From: Streptomyces sp. I05A-00742
GTDB lineage: Bacteria > Actinomycetota > Actinomycetes > Streptomycetales > Streptomycetaceae
Assembly (NCBI RefSeq): GCF_013055795.1
Contig: NZ_JABETO010000041.1
Location: forward strand, 1-40,700
Reading direction: 5' to 3'
Length of the DNA: 40,700 nucleotides
The position numbers and the translations under genes are program-made. Each line of letters opens with the position of its first letter. Position 1 is the first letter of the stretch. Positions 15,821 to 23,220 of the stretch are shown here, in pieces. The notes under the pieces were generated by a model that saw nothing but the letters and a program-made list of their open reading frames with translations, ran no database searches and had not been told where the DNA came from.

Positions 15821-15885
15821 TGGCCTCTGGTCAGGGAGTTACGTCCGTCCCTCAGCGGGGACCGGCCGGAGGAGGTGGGGCTGCG

Positions 15886-15954
15886 GTGGATCCTAGTCGA
15901 CCGTGCAGTACCGACAGTTCTCCCGTCCCTCCGCTCCGGACGCGCGTCCTGTGA
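15886..15954 (+). CDS. Candidate proline-rich leader peptide upstream of corA
   Basis: A 22-codon ORF starts at GTG 15886 and ends at TGA 15952-15954. It has one of the best ribosome sites in the window: GGAGGAGGT with GGAGGT at 15871-15876, 9 bases upstream. The peptide starts VDPSRPCSTDSSPVPP and has five prolines and two aspartates in its first 16 residues, then a basic end (LRTRVL). Enteric Mg2+ transporter genes are preceded by similar acidic/proline-rich leader peptides (MgtL begins MEPDPTP) whose poor translation at low Mg2+ switches on the downstream gene. A comparable role for corA here is inference from position and composition. Confidence 0.5.
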   Translation: MDPSRPCSTDSSPVPPLRTRVL

Positions 15955-16239
15955 TCCGAGTGATCTGAAGCCTTCCCCGGGCCGGTCACATCCGGCTCCC
16001 GGAAGTCCTTTCGCGCCCGCGGCTCCTGGCGGGAGAGCGCTGCCCTTACGCCCTCCTGCAAGCCTTCAGCGAAGTTCTCCGCGAACTGCCGCCGTCCTTG
16101 CGCAGCGCACGAAGCGCGGCCCGCTTCGTGGACGTACGCCTGTGTCCCGAGTCATGTGCCCCACAGGCCCGACGTCCCCGTTCCGGGCCGTGTTGCCCCG
16201 CGCTCCCGGCCGGCGGCCGGCCCGTGAATGGAGCCAGCC
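15955..16239 (+). promoter_or_regulatory. Long corA 5' leader after the mini-ORF
   Basis: 285 bases with no convincing gene. The first ~120 bases are C/T-rich and G-poor for this genome, as Rho-loading regions can be. A 9-bp hairpin CACGAAGCG-CGGCC-CGCTTCGTG lies at 16108-16130. A six-codon frame (GTG 15951, TGA 15966) overlaps the leader-peptide stop. No M-box riboswitch match was recognised. It may hold the switch that links leader-peptide translation to corA transcription. Confidence 0.35.
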
Positions 16240-17346
16240 ATGTCGATGATCCGTGACCTGCGCGCCGCGGTCCGCCCCGCCCTGCGGCGGTCCGGGGCCC
16301 CCTACGAGTACGACACCACCCGCGACGCGTCCGCCAACAGCGCCGTGGTCGACTGCGCCGTCTACCGCGAGGGCATGCGGGCGAGCGCCCCGTGCAGCCC
16401 GGCGGAGGCCATGCGGCGGGTGCGGGCCGAGGGCGGCTTCGTCTGGATCGGCCTGCACGAGCCGACCGAGCAGGAGTTCGCGGGCATCGCACGGGAGTTC
16501 AGCCTGCACCCGCTCGCCGTGGAGGACGCGGTCCACGCCCACCAGCGGCCCAAGCTGGAGCGGTACGACGACACGCTGTTCACCGTCTTCAAGACCATCC
16601 ACTACGTGGAGCACGCCGAACTGACCGCCACCAGCGAGGTGGTGGAGACCGGTGAGGTGATGTGCTTCACCGGCGAGGACTTCGTCATCACCGTCCGGCA
16701 CGGCGGCCAGGGCTCGCTGCGCGCCCTGCGGCACCGGCTGGAGGAGGACCCGCAGCTGCTCGCCAAGGGTCCTTCGGCGGTGCTGCACGCCATCGCCGAC
16801 CAGGTCGTGGACGGTTACATAGCGGTCGCCGACGCGGTGCAGGACGACATCGACGAGGTCGAGATCGACGTCTTCTCCGCGCCCAGCAAGGGCTCCTCGC
16901 GGGGCGGCGACGCGGGCCGCATCTACCAGCTCAAGCGGGAGGTGCTGGAGTTCAAGCGGGCCGTCACCCCGCTGATGCGGCCGATGCAGCTGCTGAGCGA
17001 GCGGCCGATGCGGCTGGTCGACCCGGACATCCAGAAGTATTTCCGGGACGTCGCCGACCACCTCGCCCGGGTGCACGAGCAGGTGGTCGCCTTCGACGAC
17101 CTGCTCAACTCGATCCTCCAGGCCAACCTCGCGCAGGCGTCCGTCGCCCAGAACGAGGACATGCGGAAGATCACGTCCTGGGCGGCGATCTTCGCGGTGC
17201 CGACGATGATCGCGGGCATCTACGGCATGAACTTCGACTACATGCCCGAACTGCACTGGAAGTACGGCTATCCGGCGGTGATGGTCGTCACGGTCACGAT
17301 CTGTGTGACCATCCACCGCGGCTTCAAGCGGAACGGCTGGCTGTAG
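16240..17346 (+). CDS. corA: CorA family magnesium/cobalt channel
   Basis: 368 residues from ATG 16240 (MSMIRDLRAAV), with GGAG 6-7 bases upstream; ATG 16228 is in frame but lacks a ribosome site. The large cytoplasmic N-domain (1-300) has the usual segments FVWIGLHEPTEQEF and HPLAVEDAVHAHQRPKLERY, then a long stalk helix. Two membrane helices follow at the end: about 308-327, closing with the selectivity motif YGMNF (Tyr328-Gly329-Met330-Asn331), and about 341-357, with a short basic tail KRNGWL. This is the canonical pentameric CorA layout, taking up Mg2+ across the inner membrane. It is preceded by a long leader with a proline-rich mini-ORF. The MgtE-N/CBS protein 3 kb downstream suggests a magnesium-related region. 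Confidence 0.95.
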   Translation: MSMIRDLRAAVRPALRRSGAPYEYDTTRDASANSAVVDCAVYREGMRASAPCSPAEAMRRVRAEGGFVWIGLHEPTEQEFAGIAREFSLHPLAVEDAVHAHQRPKLERYDDTLFTVFKTIHYVEHAELTATSEVVETGEVMCFTGEDFVITVRHGGQGSLRALRHRLEEDPQLLAKGPSAVLHAIADQVVDGYIAVADAVQDDIDEVEIDVFSAPSKGSSRGGDAGRIYQLKREVLEFKRAVTPLMRPMQLLSERPMRLVDPDIQKYFRDVADHLARVHEQVVAFDDLLNSILQANLAQASVAQNEDMRKITSWAAIFAVPTMIAGIYGMNFDYMPELHWKYGYPAVMVVTVTICVTIHRGFKRNGWL

Positions 17347-17377
17347 CGGCCGCGCGCCTGTTCAGGCGGGCGGCCGC
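17346..17377. terminator. Terminator between convergent corA and eamA genes
   Basis: GCGGCCG (17346-17352) with CGGCCGC (17371-17377) encloses CGCCTG-TT-CAGGCG (17355-17368). The structure begins inside the corA stop codon and includes the stop of the EamA gene. Confidence 0.65.
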
Positions 17378-18330
17378 CGCCGACGGTCCGCGCTGATCAC
17401 CACGGCCAGCCCCGCCAGGATCACCGCGAGCGCCGCACAGGCGGCGACCGACGGCAGCTGCCCCAGCCAGAGCGCCGCGATCAGCGCCGCACCCGGTGTC
17501 TCCAGCAGGATGGCGGTCGAGGTGACCGACGGGCCGAGGCCCTTCACCACCCGGTTGACGAGCGAGTGCCCGAGCAGCTGCGCGGTGACCGTCAGCAGCA
17601 CCAGCTGCCCCCACGCCCCGCCGTCGTACGGGCCGAGCGAGGCCCCCGACACCAGGCACGCCGCCAGCAGCAGCACGGTGGTGGTCGCGTAGCAGACGTA
17701 GGTGTACGGGACGGTGCTCACCGTCCGCCTGACCTCCGCCCCCAGCAGGACGTACCCCGCCGCCGCCATGCCGCCGGCCAGCGCGAGGCCGTCCCCGGCC
17801 AGGGCCCGCGGCGAGCTGGAGAGGTCCACGCCGGTCAGGATCACCACACCGAGGAACGCCAGCGCCGTGCCCGCCCAGATGAGACCGTGCTGCCGCTCCC
17901 CGCGCAGCCGCAGCAGGAGCATCGTCCAGATCGGGGTGGTGGTGACCAGCGCGGTCGAGGACGCCACCGAGGTCATGGCGAGACTCGGCAGCCACACCGC
18001 GAAGTGCAGCGCCAGCAGCGCGCCGCTCGCGACCGCCAGCAGCAGGGCCCGGCGGCCCATCGAGCGGAGCTCGGCGCGATGCCGCAGCAGAGCGAACGGG
18101 GTGAGCACGCCCACCGCCATCGCGTTCCGCCAGAACGCGATGGCGAGCGCGGGAACAGCCGTGATGTGCGCGATCAGCGGTGCGGAGAGAGCGAGAGCCG
18201 TGACGGCGATCAGCAGCAGGACGAGGTCAACCGTGACGGCCGACCTCACGGGGGCCGTGGCCGTGTTCGTGGCGGAGGATGCAGAAGGTGTCGTGGCGGC
18301 CTGGGACTGATCGGTGCATGAATCGCTCAC
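17362..18330 (-). CDS. EamA/DMT superfamily transporter
   Basis: 322 residues with about ten hydrophobic helices in two five-helix halves, the layout of drug/metabolite (EamA) exporters. A polar Ser/Thr/Ala-rich N-terminus (1-30) precedes the first helix (VTVDLVLLLIAVTALALSAPLIA). Characteristic pieces are FWRNAMAVG in the first half and LGHSLVNRVVKGLGPSVTSTAILLETPGAALIA in the second. The substrate is unknown; family members export amino acids, metabolites or drugs. GTG 18330 has no ribosome site but a TAGGCT 6 bases upstream, suggesting a leaderless mRNA. It is divergent from the gene at 18422. Confidence 0.92.
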   Translation of the reverse strand: MSDSCTDQSQAATTPSASSATNTATAPVRSAVTVDLVLLLIAVTALALSAPLIAHITAVPALAIAFWRNAMAVGVLTPFALLRHRAELRSMGRRALLLAVASGALLALHFAVWLPSLAMTSVASSTALVTTTPIWTMLLLRLRGERQHGLIWAGTALAFLGVVILTGVDLSSSPRALAGDGLALAGGMAAAGYVLLGAEVRRTVSTVPYTYVCYATTTVLLLAACLVSGASLGPYDGGAWGQLVLLTVTAQLLGHSLVNRVVKGLGPSVTSTAILLETPGAALIAALWLGQLPSVAACAALAVILAGLAVVISADRRRRPPA

Positions 18331-18336
18331 GCGGCA

Positions 18337-18365
18337 AGCCTAGGCCGCAGCTTCGCTGCAGGTAA
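18337..18365 (-). promoter_or_regulatory. Putative promoter of a leaderless transcript
   Basis: On the minus strand TTACCT (18360-18365) and TAGGCT (18337-18342) are separated by 17 bases, and GTG 18330 follows 6 bases later. It is the only leaderless candidate in the window with a passable -35 at the right distance. Confidence 0.5.
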
Positions 18366-18408
18366 CAGGAATCTTTGGCGCACGAGCGGGCGAACCCGGC
18401 GCACGTCA

Positions 18409-18414
18409 TAGAGT
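18409..18414 (+). promoter_or_regulatory. Putative -10 box of a leaderless transcript
   Basis: TAGAGT, 7 bases before ATG 18422, without Shine-Dalgarno. The same TAGAGT-N7-ATG arrangement precedes dapE. Confidence 0.45.
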
Positions 18415-18421
18415 TGGCGCC

Positions 18422-18922
18422 ATGACGGAGACGCCGGCGCTCATCGAAGAGGCTGCCAAGAAGTCGGGCCTCATCTGGGTCCAGGGCCCCACCGGACCCA
18501 GCCGCGCCCTGTGGCACATCTGGCACGAGGGCGCCGCCCACCTCGTCGGCGGCCCCGGCGAGCAGCCCCTCGACGACCTCGGCCTGGCCGACGGCGGCAC
18601 CGCCACAGTGACCGTCCGCAGCAAGGACAAGGGCGGCCGCCTCATCACCTGGACCGCCGCGGTGACCGAACTCGCCCCCGGCGGCGACGCCTGGACCGCG
18701 GCCGTCACCGAACTCAAGGGCAAGCGCCTCAACGCGCCCGACGCGGAGACGATCACCGAGCGGTGGGCGCGGGAGTGCCGCGTGCTGCGGCTGGCGCCGA
18801 CGGGCGCGACGATGCCGCTGCCGGACGGGGCGCTGGCGGCGGTGCCGCTGCCGACGGTGGCTACGACGCGGCGGGCGATGCCTGCGGGGCTCCCGAAGCT
18901 GTTGAGGCGCGGGCGGCGTTGA
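18422..18922 (+). CDS. Conserved hypothetical protein
   Basis: 166 residues starting MTETPALIEEAAKKSGLIWV. The first ~100 residues are rich in predicted beta strands (GPSRALWHIWHEGAAHLVGGPGEQPL, TATVTVRSKDKGGRLITW), faintly like a pyridoxamine-phosphate-oxidase split barrel, but no cofactor motif can be confirmed. The octapeptide WTAAVTEL occurs twice 14 residues apart. The tail is Pro/Arg-rich. No signal peptide. The start is chosen by codon use and the leaderless-type TAGAGT box. The stop is 3 bases before repeat element B, shared with the convergent lipoprotein gene. I know similar Streptomyces proteins only as hypothetical. Confidence 0.75.
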   Translation: MTETPALIEEAAKKSGLIWVQGPTGPSRALWHIWHEGAAHLVGGPGEQPLDDLGLADGGTATVTVRSKDKGGRLITWTAAVTELAPGGDAWTAAVTELKGKRLNAPDAETITERWARECRVLRLAPTGATMPLPDGALAAVPLPTVATTRRAMPAGLPKLLRRGRR

Positions 18923-18925
18923 GGT

Positions 18926-19125
18926 GCCCCGGGCCCGCCCTTTTACCGTTTCTGCGGGCGAGTGCCCCGCAACCCCCTTGAAACCGCGCTCCGCGCGGTT
19001 GTCCTCAATCGCCGGACGGGCTATTCAGCCCGTCCGGCGATTGAGGACGCGCGCCGCAGGCGCGCTCACGGGGGGGGGGCGGGGGGCACAGCCCTGCAGA
19101 AACGGTGAAAGGGCGGGCCCGGGGC
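18926..19125. repeat. Composite palindromic intergenic element, copy B
   Basis: The most complete copy. Outer arms 18926-18955 and 19096-19125 are complementary over 29 of 30 bases. Inside are AACCGCGC-TCC-GCGCGGTT (18982-19000), the central perfect 22-bp stem (19001-19022 with 19027-19048, loop ATTC), and a GCGCG-CCGCAGG-CGCGC hairpin (19049-19065). It begins 3 bases after one stop codon and ends 11 bases before the other. The central stem reads CAATCG/CGATTG where copy A reads CAAACG/CGTTTG. Confidence 0.92.
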
Positions 19126-19136
19126 ACACCCCCCCA

Positions 19137-19928
19137 TCAGCCCCCGGCAGGAATCCGCTTCCCGTAGTCCAACGTCTGCCCCTTCCCCGGCACCCGCAGA
19201 GCGAACGGCTTCCCCCACTCCGCGAAGTCCAACTGCCCCGCCCCACCCGCCCGTTGCACCCGCAGCGGATAGGGCGTCCCCATCAGGGACACGTCCAACG
19301 TCCCACCGGACCCCTTCTCGTCGCCCGCGTTGAGGCGGATGGACGGCGTCCCGCCGACCGTCCCGTGATCGCCGCGGATCAGCGTGCCGTGCAGGCCGAG
19401 CAGCCCGTCCAGCAGGACGTTCTTGTCGGTGAAGCCCCGCAGCTGCTGGTAGGAGGGGTCACCGGAGGGCACCTTGACGTACTTCCCGTTGAGCTTCTGG
19501 GCCGCTGTGGCGAGGTCGCCCTTGCCCTTCTTGCCGGCGGCCGGGGCGGGCACGGGATTGGGGCCGCCGGGGCGGCCGCCGGCGCCGCCGCGGGACCAGA
19601 AGGCGGCGTCGGCCTTGACGAAGAGGTCGTCGCCGACGCGCAGCAGCTCGAAGGAGACCTGGTCGGAGGTGACCCGCCCGGTGCCGCCGTCCTTCTTCAG
19701 CCGTACGTCGATGCGGTAGGTACGGCCCTGGCTGACGACGCTGCCGGAGAGATGGACGGCGTCGGCGCCGCGGGCGGCGTCCCGTGCCTTGTCCTGGATC
19801 GCCGCGGCGCGGAGTCTGCCCACGCCGTTGGTCCCCGCGTCGGGGTCCTCCTTGCCGCCGCAGGCCGTGAGGGCCGTGGACAGCCCCACGCACAGGGCCC
19901 CCACGAGAGCCGCGTTCCGGGTTCGCAC
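19137..19928 (-). CDS. Putative lipoprotein (LppX/LprG-like)
   Basis: 263 residues from GTG 19928 (VRTRNAALVGALCVGLS), with AGGAGG about 9 bases upstream. A lipoprotein signal peptide is clear: basic start, hydrophobic core and lipobox LTAC followed by GGKEDPD, giving a lipidated Cys24. The mature part alternates strands, with segments such as AVHLSGSVVSQGRTYRIDVRL and GTLDVSLMGTPYPLRVQR, suggesting the half-barrel fold of the LppX/LprAFG lipid-carrier family; this is inference from pattern only. A Gly/Pro-rich insert lies at about 115-135. It would be anchored to the outer face of the membrane. Confidence 0.8.
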   Translation of the reverse strand: MRTRNAALVGALCVGLSTALTACGGKEDPDAGTNGVGRLRAAAIQDKARDAARGADAVHLSGSVVSQGRTYRIDVRLKKDGGTGRVTSDQVSFELLRVGDDLFVKADAAFWSRGGAGGRPGGPNPVPAPAAGKKGKGDLATAAQKLNGKYVKVPSGDPSYQQLRGFTDKNVLLDGLLGLHGTLIRGDHGTVGGTPSIRLNAGDEKGSGGTLDVSLMGTPYPLRVQRAGGAGQLDFAEWGKPFALRVPGKGQTLDYGKRIPAGG

Positions 19929-20021
19929 CTGCTCCTGCCTCCTGTCACCACTGGATACGGCAGCGTACTCGCGCACCCTCCGCCCGGCGGCCCTCCCCCG
20001 GCGGCACACGGCCGGTCACGT

Positions 20022-20027
20022 TAGCCT
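20022..20027 (+). promoter_or_regulatory. Possible -10 box for the MgtE-N/CBS operon
   Basis: TAGCCT (in TTAGCCT) would start transcription near 20034, leaving a ~38-base leader with a good ribosome site before ATG 20072. Confidence 0.35.
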
Positions 20028-20071
20028 GAACCGGACGACGGACGGGAAGGTCCGGGGAGGAGGTGCGCGGC

Positions 20072-21382
20072 ATGGCGGCGAGCGTCCGCGTGTTCGTGTC
20101 GCACCTGTCCGGAGTGGCCGTCTTCGACCCGAACGGCGACCGGGTCGGCCGGGTCCGCGATGTGGTGGCGATGCTGCGGGTCGGCGCCCGCCCGCCGCGC
20201 GTGCTGGGCCTGGTCGTCGAGGTCGTCAGCCGGCGCATCATCTTCCTGCCGATGACCCGGGTGACGGGCGTGGAGTCCGGCCAGGTCATCACCACCGGCG
20301 TCATCAACATGCGGCGTTTCGAACAGCGCCCCACCGAGACCCTCGTCCTCGGCGAACTGCTGGACCGCCGGGTGCGGCTGGTCGCCACGGGCGACGAGGC
20401 CACCGTCCTCGACGTGTCGATCACCCAGCTCCACGCCCGCCGCGAGTGGGAGATCGACAAGGTCTTCGTCCGCCGCGGAAAGGGCGGGGCGCTGCGCCGC
20501 AAGGGGGAGGCGCTGACCGTCGAGTGGTCGGCGGTGACCGGTTTCTCCCTGGAGGAGCACGGTCAGGGCGCCGCCAGCCTGCTGGCCACCTTCGAACAGC
20601 TGCGCCCGGCGGACCTCGCCAGCGTGCTGCACCACCTGTCCCCCAAGCGGCGCGCCGAGGTGGCCGCCGCCCTCGACGACGACCGGCTCGCGGACGTCCT
20701 GGAGGAGCTGCCGGAGGACGACCAGATCGAGATCCTGGGCAAGCTCAAGGAGGAGCGCGCGGCCGACGTACTGGAGGCGATGGACCCCGACGACGCCGCC
20801 GACCTGCTCTCCGAGCTGCCCGAGGAGGACAAGGAGCGGCTGCTCACCCTGATGCAGCCGGGCGACGCGGCCGACGTGCGCCGGCTGCTGGCGTACGAGG
20901 AACGGACCGCGGGCGGTCTGATGACGACCGAGCCGATCGTGCTGCGGCCCGACGCCACCGTCGCCGACGCCCTCGCCCGGGTCCGCAACCCCGACCTCTC
21001 CCCCGCGCTCGCCGCCCAGGTGTACGTCTGCCGGCCGCCGGACGAGACGCCCACCGGGAAGTACCTGGGGACCGTGCACTTCCAGCGGCTGCTGCGCGAC
21101 CCGCCGTTCACCCTCGTCGGCTCGATCACCGACACGGACCTGCGCCCGCTGCCCCCGGACACCCCGCTGCCCGCCGTGACCAGCTACCTGGCGACGTACA
21201 ACATGGTCGCGGCGCCCGTGGTGGACGCCGGCGGCGCGCTGCTGGGGGCGGTCACCGTGGACGACGTGCTGGACCATCTGCTGCCGGAGGACTGGCGGGA
21301 GACGGAACTGCATGAGGGTGCCCTGGGTATGAGCGGGATGGCGGCGACGGACGGGCCGGGGGAGGCGAGTGATGGGCAGTGA
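20072..21382 (+). CDS. Soluble PRC-barrel / MgtE-N / CBS protein
   Basis: 436 residues from ATG 20072 (MAASVRVFVSHLSG); GGAGG/GAGG lies 9-11 bases upstream, and GTG 20063 is a less likely start. Order: PRC-barrel-like segments (5-75 and about 95-160), an MgtE intracellular N domain (about 170-275; repeated LRPADLASVLHHL, LPEDDQIEIL, MDPDDAADLL, LPEEDKERLL), then a CBS pair (about 280-410; GGLMTTEPIVLRPDATVADAL, TSYLATYNMVAAPVVD). These are the Mg2+-sensing parts of an MgtE channel, but no membrane helices follow. It is therefore probably a cytoplasmic Mg2+ or nucleotide sensor. Its 3' end overlaps the DUF1003 gene, so the membrane partner may be that protein. Confidence 0.88.
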   Translation: MAASVRVFVSHLSGVAVFDPNGDRVGRVRDVVAMLRVGARPPRVLGLVVEVVSRRIIFLPMTRVTGVESGQVITTGVINMRRFEQRPTETLVLGELLDRRVRLVATGDEATVLDVSITQLHARREWEIDKVFVRRGKGGALRRKGEALTVEWSAVTGFSLEEHGQGAASLLATFEQLRPADLASVLHHLSPKRRAEVAAALDDDRLADVLEELPEDDQIEILGKLKEERAADVLEAMDPDDAADLLSELPEEDKERLLTLMQPGDAADVRRLLAYEERTAGGLMTTEPIVLRPDATVADALARVRNPDLSPALAAQVYVCRPPDETPTGKYLGTVHFQRLLRDPPFTLVGSITDTDLRPLPPDTPLPAVTSYLATYNMVAAPVVDAGGALLGAVTVDDVLDHLLPEDWRETELHEGALGMSGMAATDGPGEASDGQ

Positions 21383-21947
21383 CCGCGGCCGTGAGCAGGC
21401 CGTACCGCGTGAGCGTGCGAAGGAACGATCCGCCGCCGTTCCCGCGGCCCCGCGCGTCCGGCTGGACCAGCCGCAGCTCAAGCGGCGGCGCTGGCTGCCG
21501 GAGTACGACCCGGAGGCGTTCGGCCGGACCTCGGAGGAGATCGCCCGCTTCCTGGGCACCGGGCGGTTCATCGTCTGGATGACGGTCGTCGTCGTGCTGT
21601 GGGTGGTGTGGAACACCACCGCCCCCGGCCATCTGCGCTTCGACCGCTACCCGTTTATCTTCCTCACCCTGATGCTCTCCCTCCAGGCGTCCTACGCCGC
21701 CCCGCTGATCCTGCTGGCGCAGAACCGGCAGGACGACCGGGACCGCGTCAACCTGGAGCAGGACCGGGAGCAGAACGAGCGGTCCATCGCCGACACCGAG
21801 TACCTGACGCGGGAGATCGCCGCGCTGCGGATGGGGCTCGGCGAGGTCGCGACGCGGGACTGGATCCGCTCCGAGTTCCAGGACCTGATCAAGGAGCTCG
21901 AACAGCGCCGGGTATTCCCCGAGGAGAGTGAGGAACGCGACCGCTGA
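21372..21947 (+). CDS. DUF1003 membrane protein
   Basis: 191 residues from ATG 21372, with GGAGG 6 bases upstream. It overlaps the preceding stop by 11 bases, indicating translational coupling. A charged N-terminus (1-55) is followed by RTSEEIARFLGTGRFIVWMTVVVVLWVVWN and a second helix near 90-112 (YPFIFLTLMLSLQASYAAPLILLAQNRQ), the two-helix core of DUF1003. The C-terminal third is a charged coiled-coil-like tail. The family is of unknown function; coupling to an MgtE-N/CBS protein is conserved in actinobacteria (Rv1231c/Rv1232c region, from memory), which hints at a shared magnesium-linked role. Confidence 0.9.
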   Translation: MGSDRGREQAVPRERAKERSAAVPAAPRVRLDQPQLKRRRWLPEYDPEAFGRTSEEIARFLGTGRFIVWMTVVVVLWVVWNTTAPGHLRFDRYPFIFLTLMLSLQASYAAPLILLAQNRQDDRDRVNLEQDREQNERSIADTEYLTREIAALRMGLGEVATRDWIRSEFQDLIKELEQRRVFPEESEERDR

Positions 21948-21977
21948 CGGCCTTACCCCGGTGTCGCCGGTCCGCCG

Positions 21978-21983
21978 TACCAT
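21978..21983 (+). promoter_or_regulatory. Putative -10 box before mrp
   Basis: TACCAT lies 6 bases before ATG 21990; no spaced Shine-Dalgarno is present, so mrp may have its own leaderless transcript in addition to read-through from the DUF1003 gene. Confidence 0.38.
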
Positions 21984-21989
21984 CAGGAC

Positions 21990-23147
21990 ATGGCTACCCA
22001 GACCCCTGACACCGTCCCCGCCGAAGAGGCGGTGCGCGCCGCGCTCGCGACGGTGAACGACCCCGAGATCCACCGGCCCATCACCGAACTGGGCATGGTG
22101 AAATCCGTTGACGTCGCGGGTGACGGCTCGGTCGCGGTGGCGGTCTACCTGACGGTCTCCGGCTGCCCGATGCGGGAGACGATCACCGAGAACGTCCGCA
22201 CGGCGGTCGCGGGTGTGGCGGGTGTCACCGGTGTGACGGTCGAGCTCGACGTGATGAGCGACGAGCAGCGGCGCGAGCTGGCAGCCTCGCTGCGCGGCGG
22301 GGTCGCCGAGCGCGAGGTGCCGTTCGCCAAGCCCGGCTCGCTGACCCGCGTCTACGCGGTGGCGTCCGGCAAGGGCGGCGTCGGCAAGTCCTCCGTGACG
22401 GTCAACCTGGCGGCGGCGATGGCGGCCGACGGGCTGAAGGTCGGCGTCGTGGACGCGGACATCTACGGCCACTCGGTCCCGCGCATGCTGGGCGCCGACG
22501 GCCGGCCCACCCAGGTCGAGAACATGATCATGCCGCCGTCGGCGAACGGCGTGAAGGTCATCTCCATCGGCATGTTCACCCCGGGCAACGCCCCGGTCGT
22601 CTGGCGCGGCCCGATGCTCCACCGGGCGCTCCAGCAGTTCCTCGCGGACGTCTACTGGGGCGACCTCGACGTCCTCCTGCTGGACCTGCCGCCGGGCACC
22701 GGTGACATCGCCATCTCGGTCGCCCAGCTGGTGCCCAACGCCGAGATCCTGGTGGTGACGACCCCTCAGCAGGCCGCCGCGGAGGTCGCCGAGCGGGCCG
22801 GCTCGATCGCCGTGCAGACCCACCAGAAGATCGTCGGCGTCGTGGAGAACATGTCCGGGCTGCCCTGCCCGCACTGCGACGAGATGGTCGACGTCTTCGG
22901 CACGGGCGGCGGCCAGGTCGTCGCCGACGGCCTCACCCGCACCACGGGCGCCACCGTCCCCGTCCTGGGCTCGATCCCGATCGACGTCCGGCTGCGCGAG
23001 GGCGGCGACGAGGGCCGGCCGGTCGTCCTGACCGACCCGGACTCCCCGGCGGGCAGCGCGCTGCGCGCCATCGCCGGCAAGCTGGGCGGGCGGCAGCGGG
23101 GGCTGTCGGGGCTCTCGCTCGGGATCACGCCGCGCAACAAGTTCTGA
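21990..23147 (+). CDS. mrp: Mrp/ApbC-type Fe-S cluster carrier ATPase
   Basis: 385 residues. Residues 1-100 are a DUF59/MIP18-like domain (VNDPEIHRPITELGMVK, SGCPMRETI); from 115 on is a P-loop ATPase of the Mrp/NBP35 group with GKGGVGKS (126-134 region), DADIYGHSVPRMLG, LLLDLPPGTGD, and the Cys293-x-x-Cys296 pair in LPCPHCDEM that can hold a bridging [4Fe-4S] cluster in a dimer. The expected role is cytoplasmic transfer of Fe-S clusters to client enzymes. It sits 42 bases after the DUF1003 gene. M. tuberculosis mrp (Rv1229c) lies in the same neighbourhood. Confidence 0.95.
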   Translation: MATQTPDTVPAEEAVRAALATVNDPEIHRPITELGMVKSVDVAGDGSVAVAVYLTVSGCPMRETITENVRTAVAGVAGVTGVTVELDVMSDEQRRELAASLRGGVAEREVPFAKPGSLTRVYAVASGKGGVGKSSVTVNLAAAMAADGLKVGVVDADIYGHSVPRMLGADGRPTQVENMIMPPSANGVKVISIGMFTPGNAPVVWRGPMLHRALQQFLADVYWGDLDVLLLDLPPGTGDIAISVAQLVPNAEILVVTTPQQAAAEVAERAGSIAVQTHQKIVGVVENMSGLPCPHCDEMVDVFGTGGGQVVADGLTRTTGATVPVLGSIPIDVRLREGGDEGRPVVLTDPDSPAGSALRAIAGKLGGRQRGLSGLSLGITPRNKF

Positions 23148-23220
23148 CCCCGGTCCCGGTGCGCGGGCGGGCGCCCAGCCGTCGGCCCGCGTACGTATCG
23201 CGGTCCGTGCGCGTACGGGC

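Noticed and set aside
15821..16239. M-box (ykoK) magnesium riboswitch before corA
   Set aside because: I looked for the conserved M-box core pieces and did not find them in order. A covariance-model search would settle it; a significant hit would overturn this.
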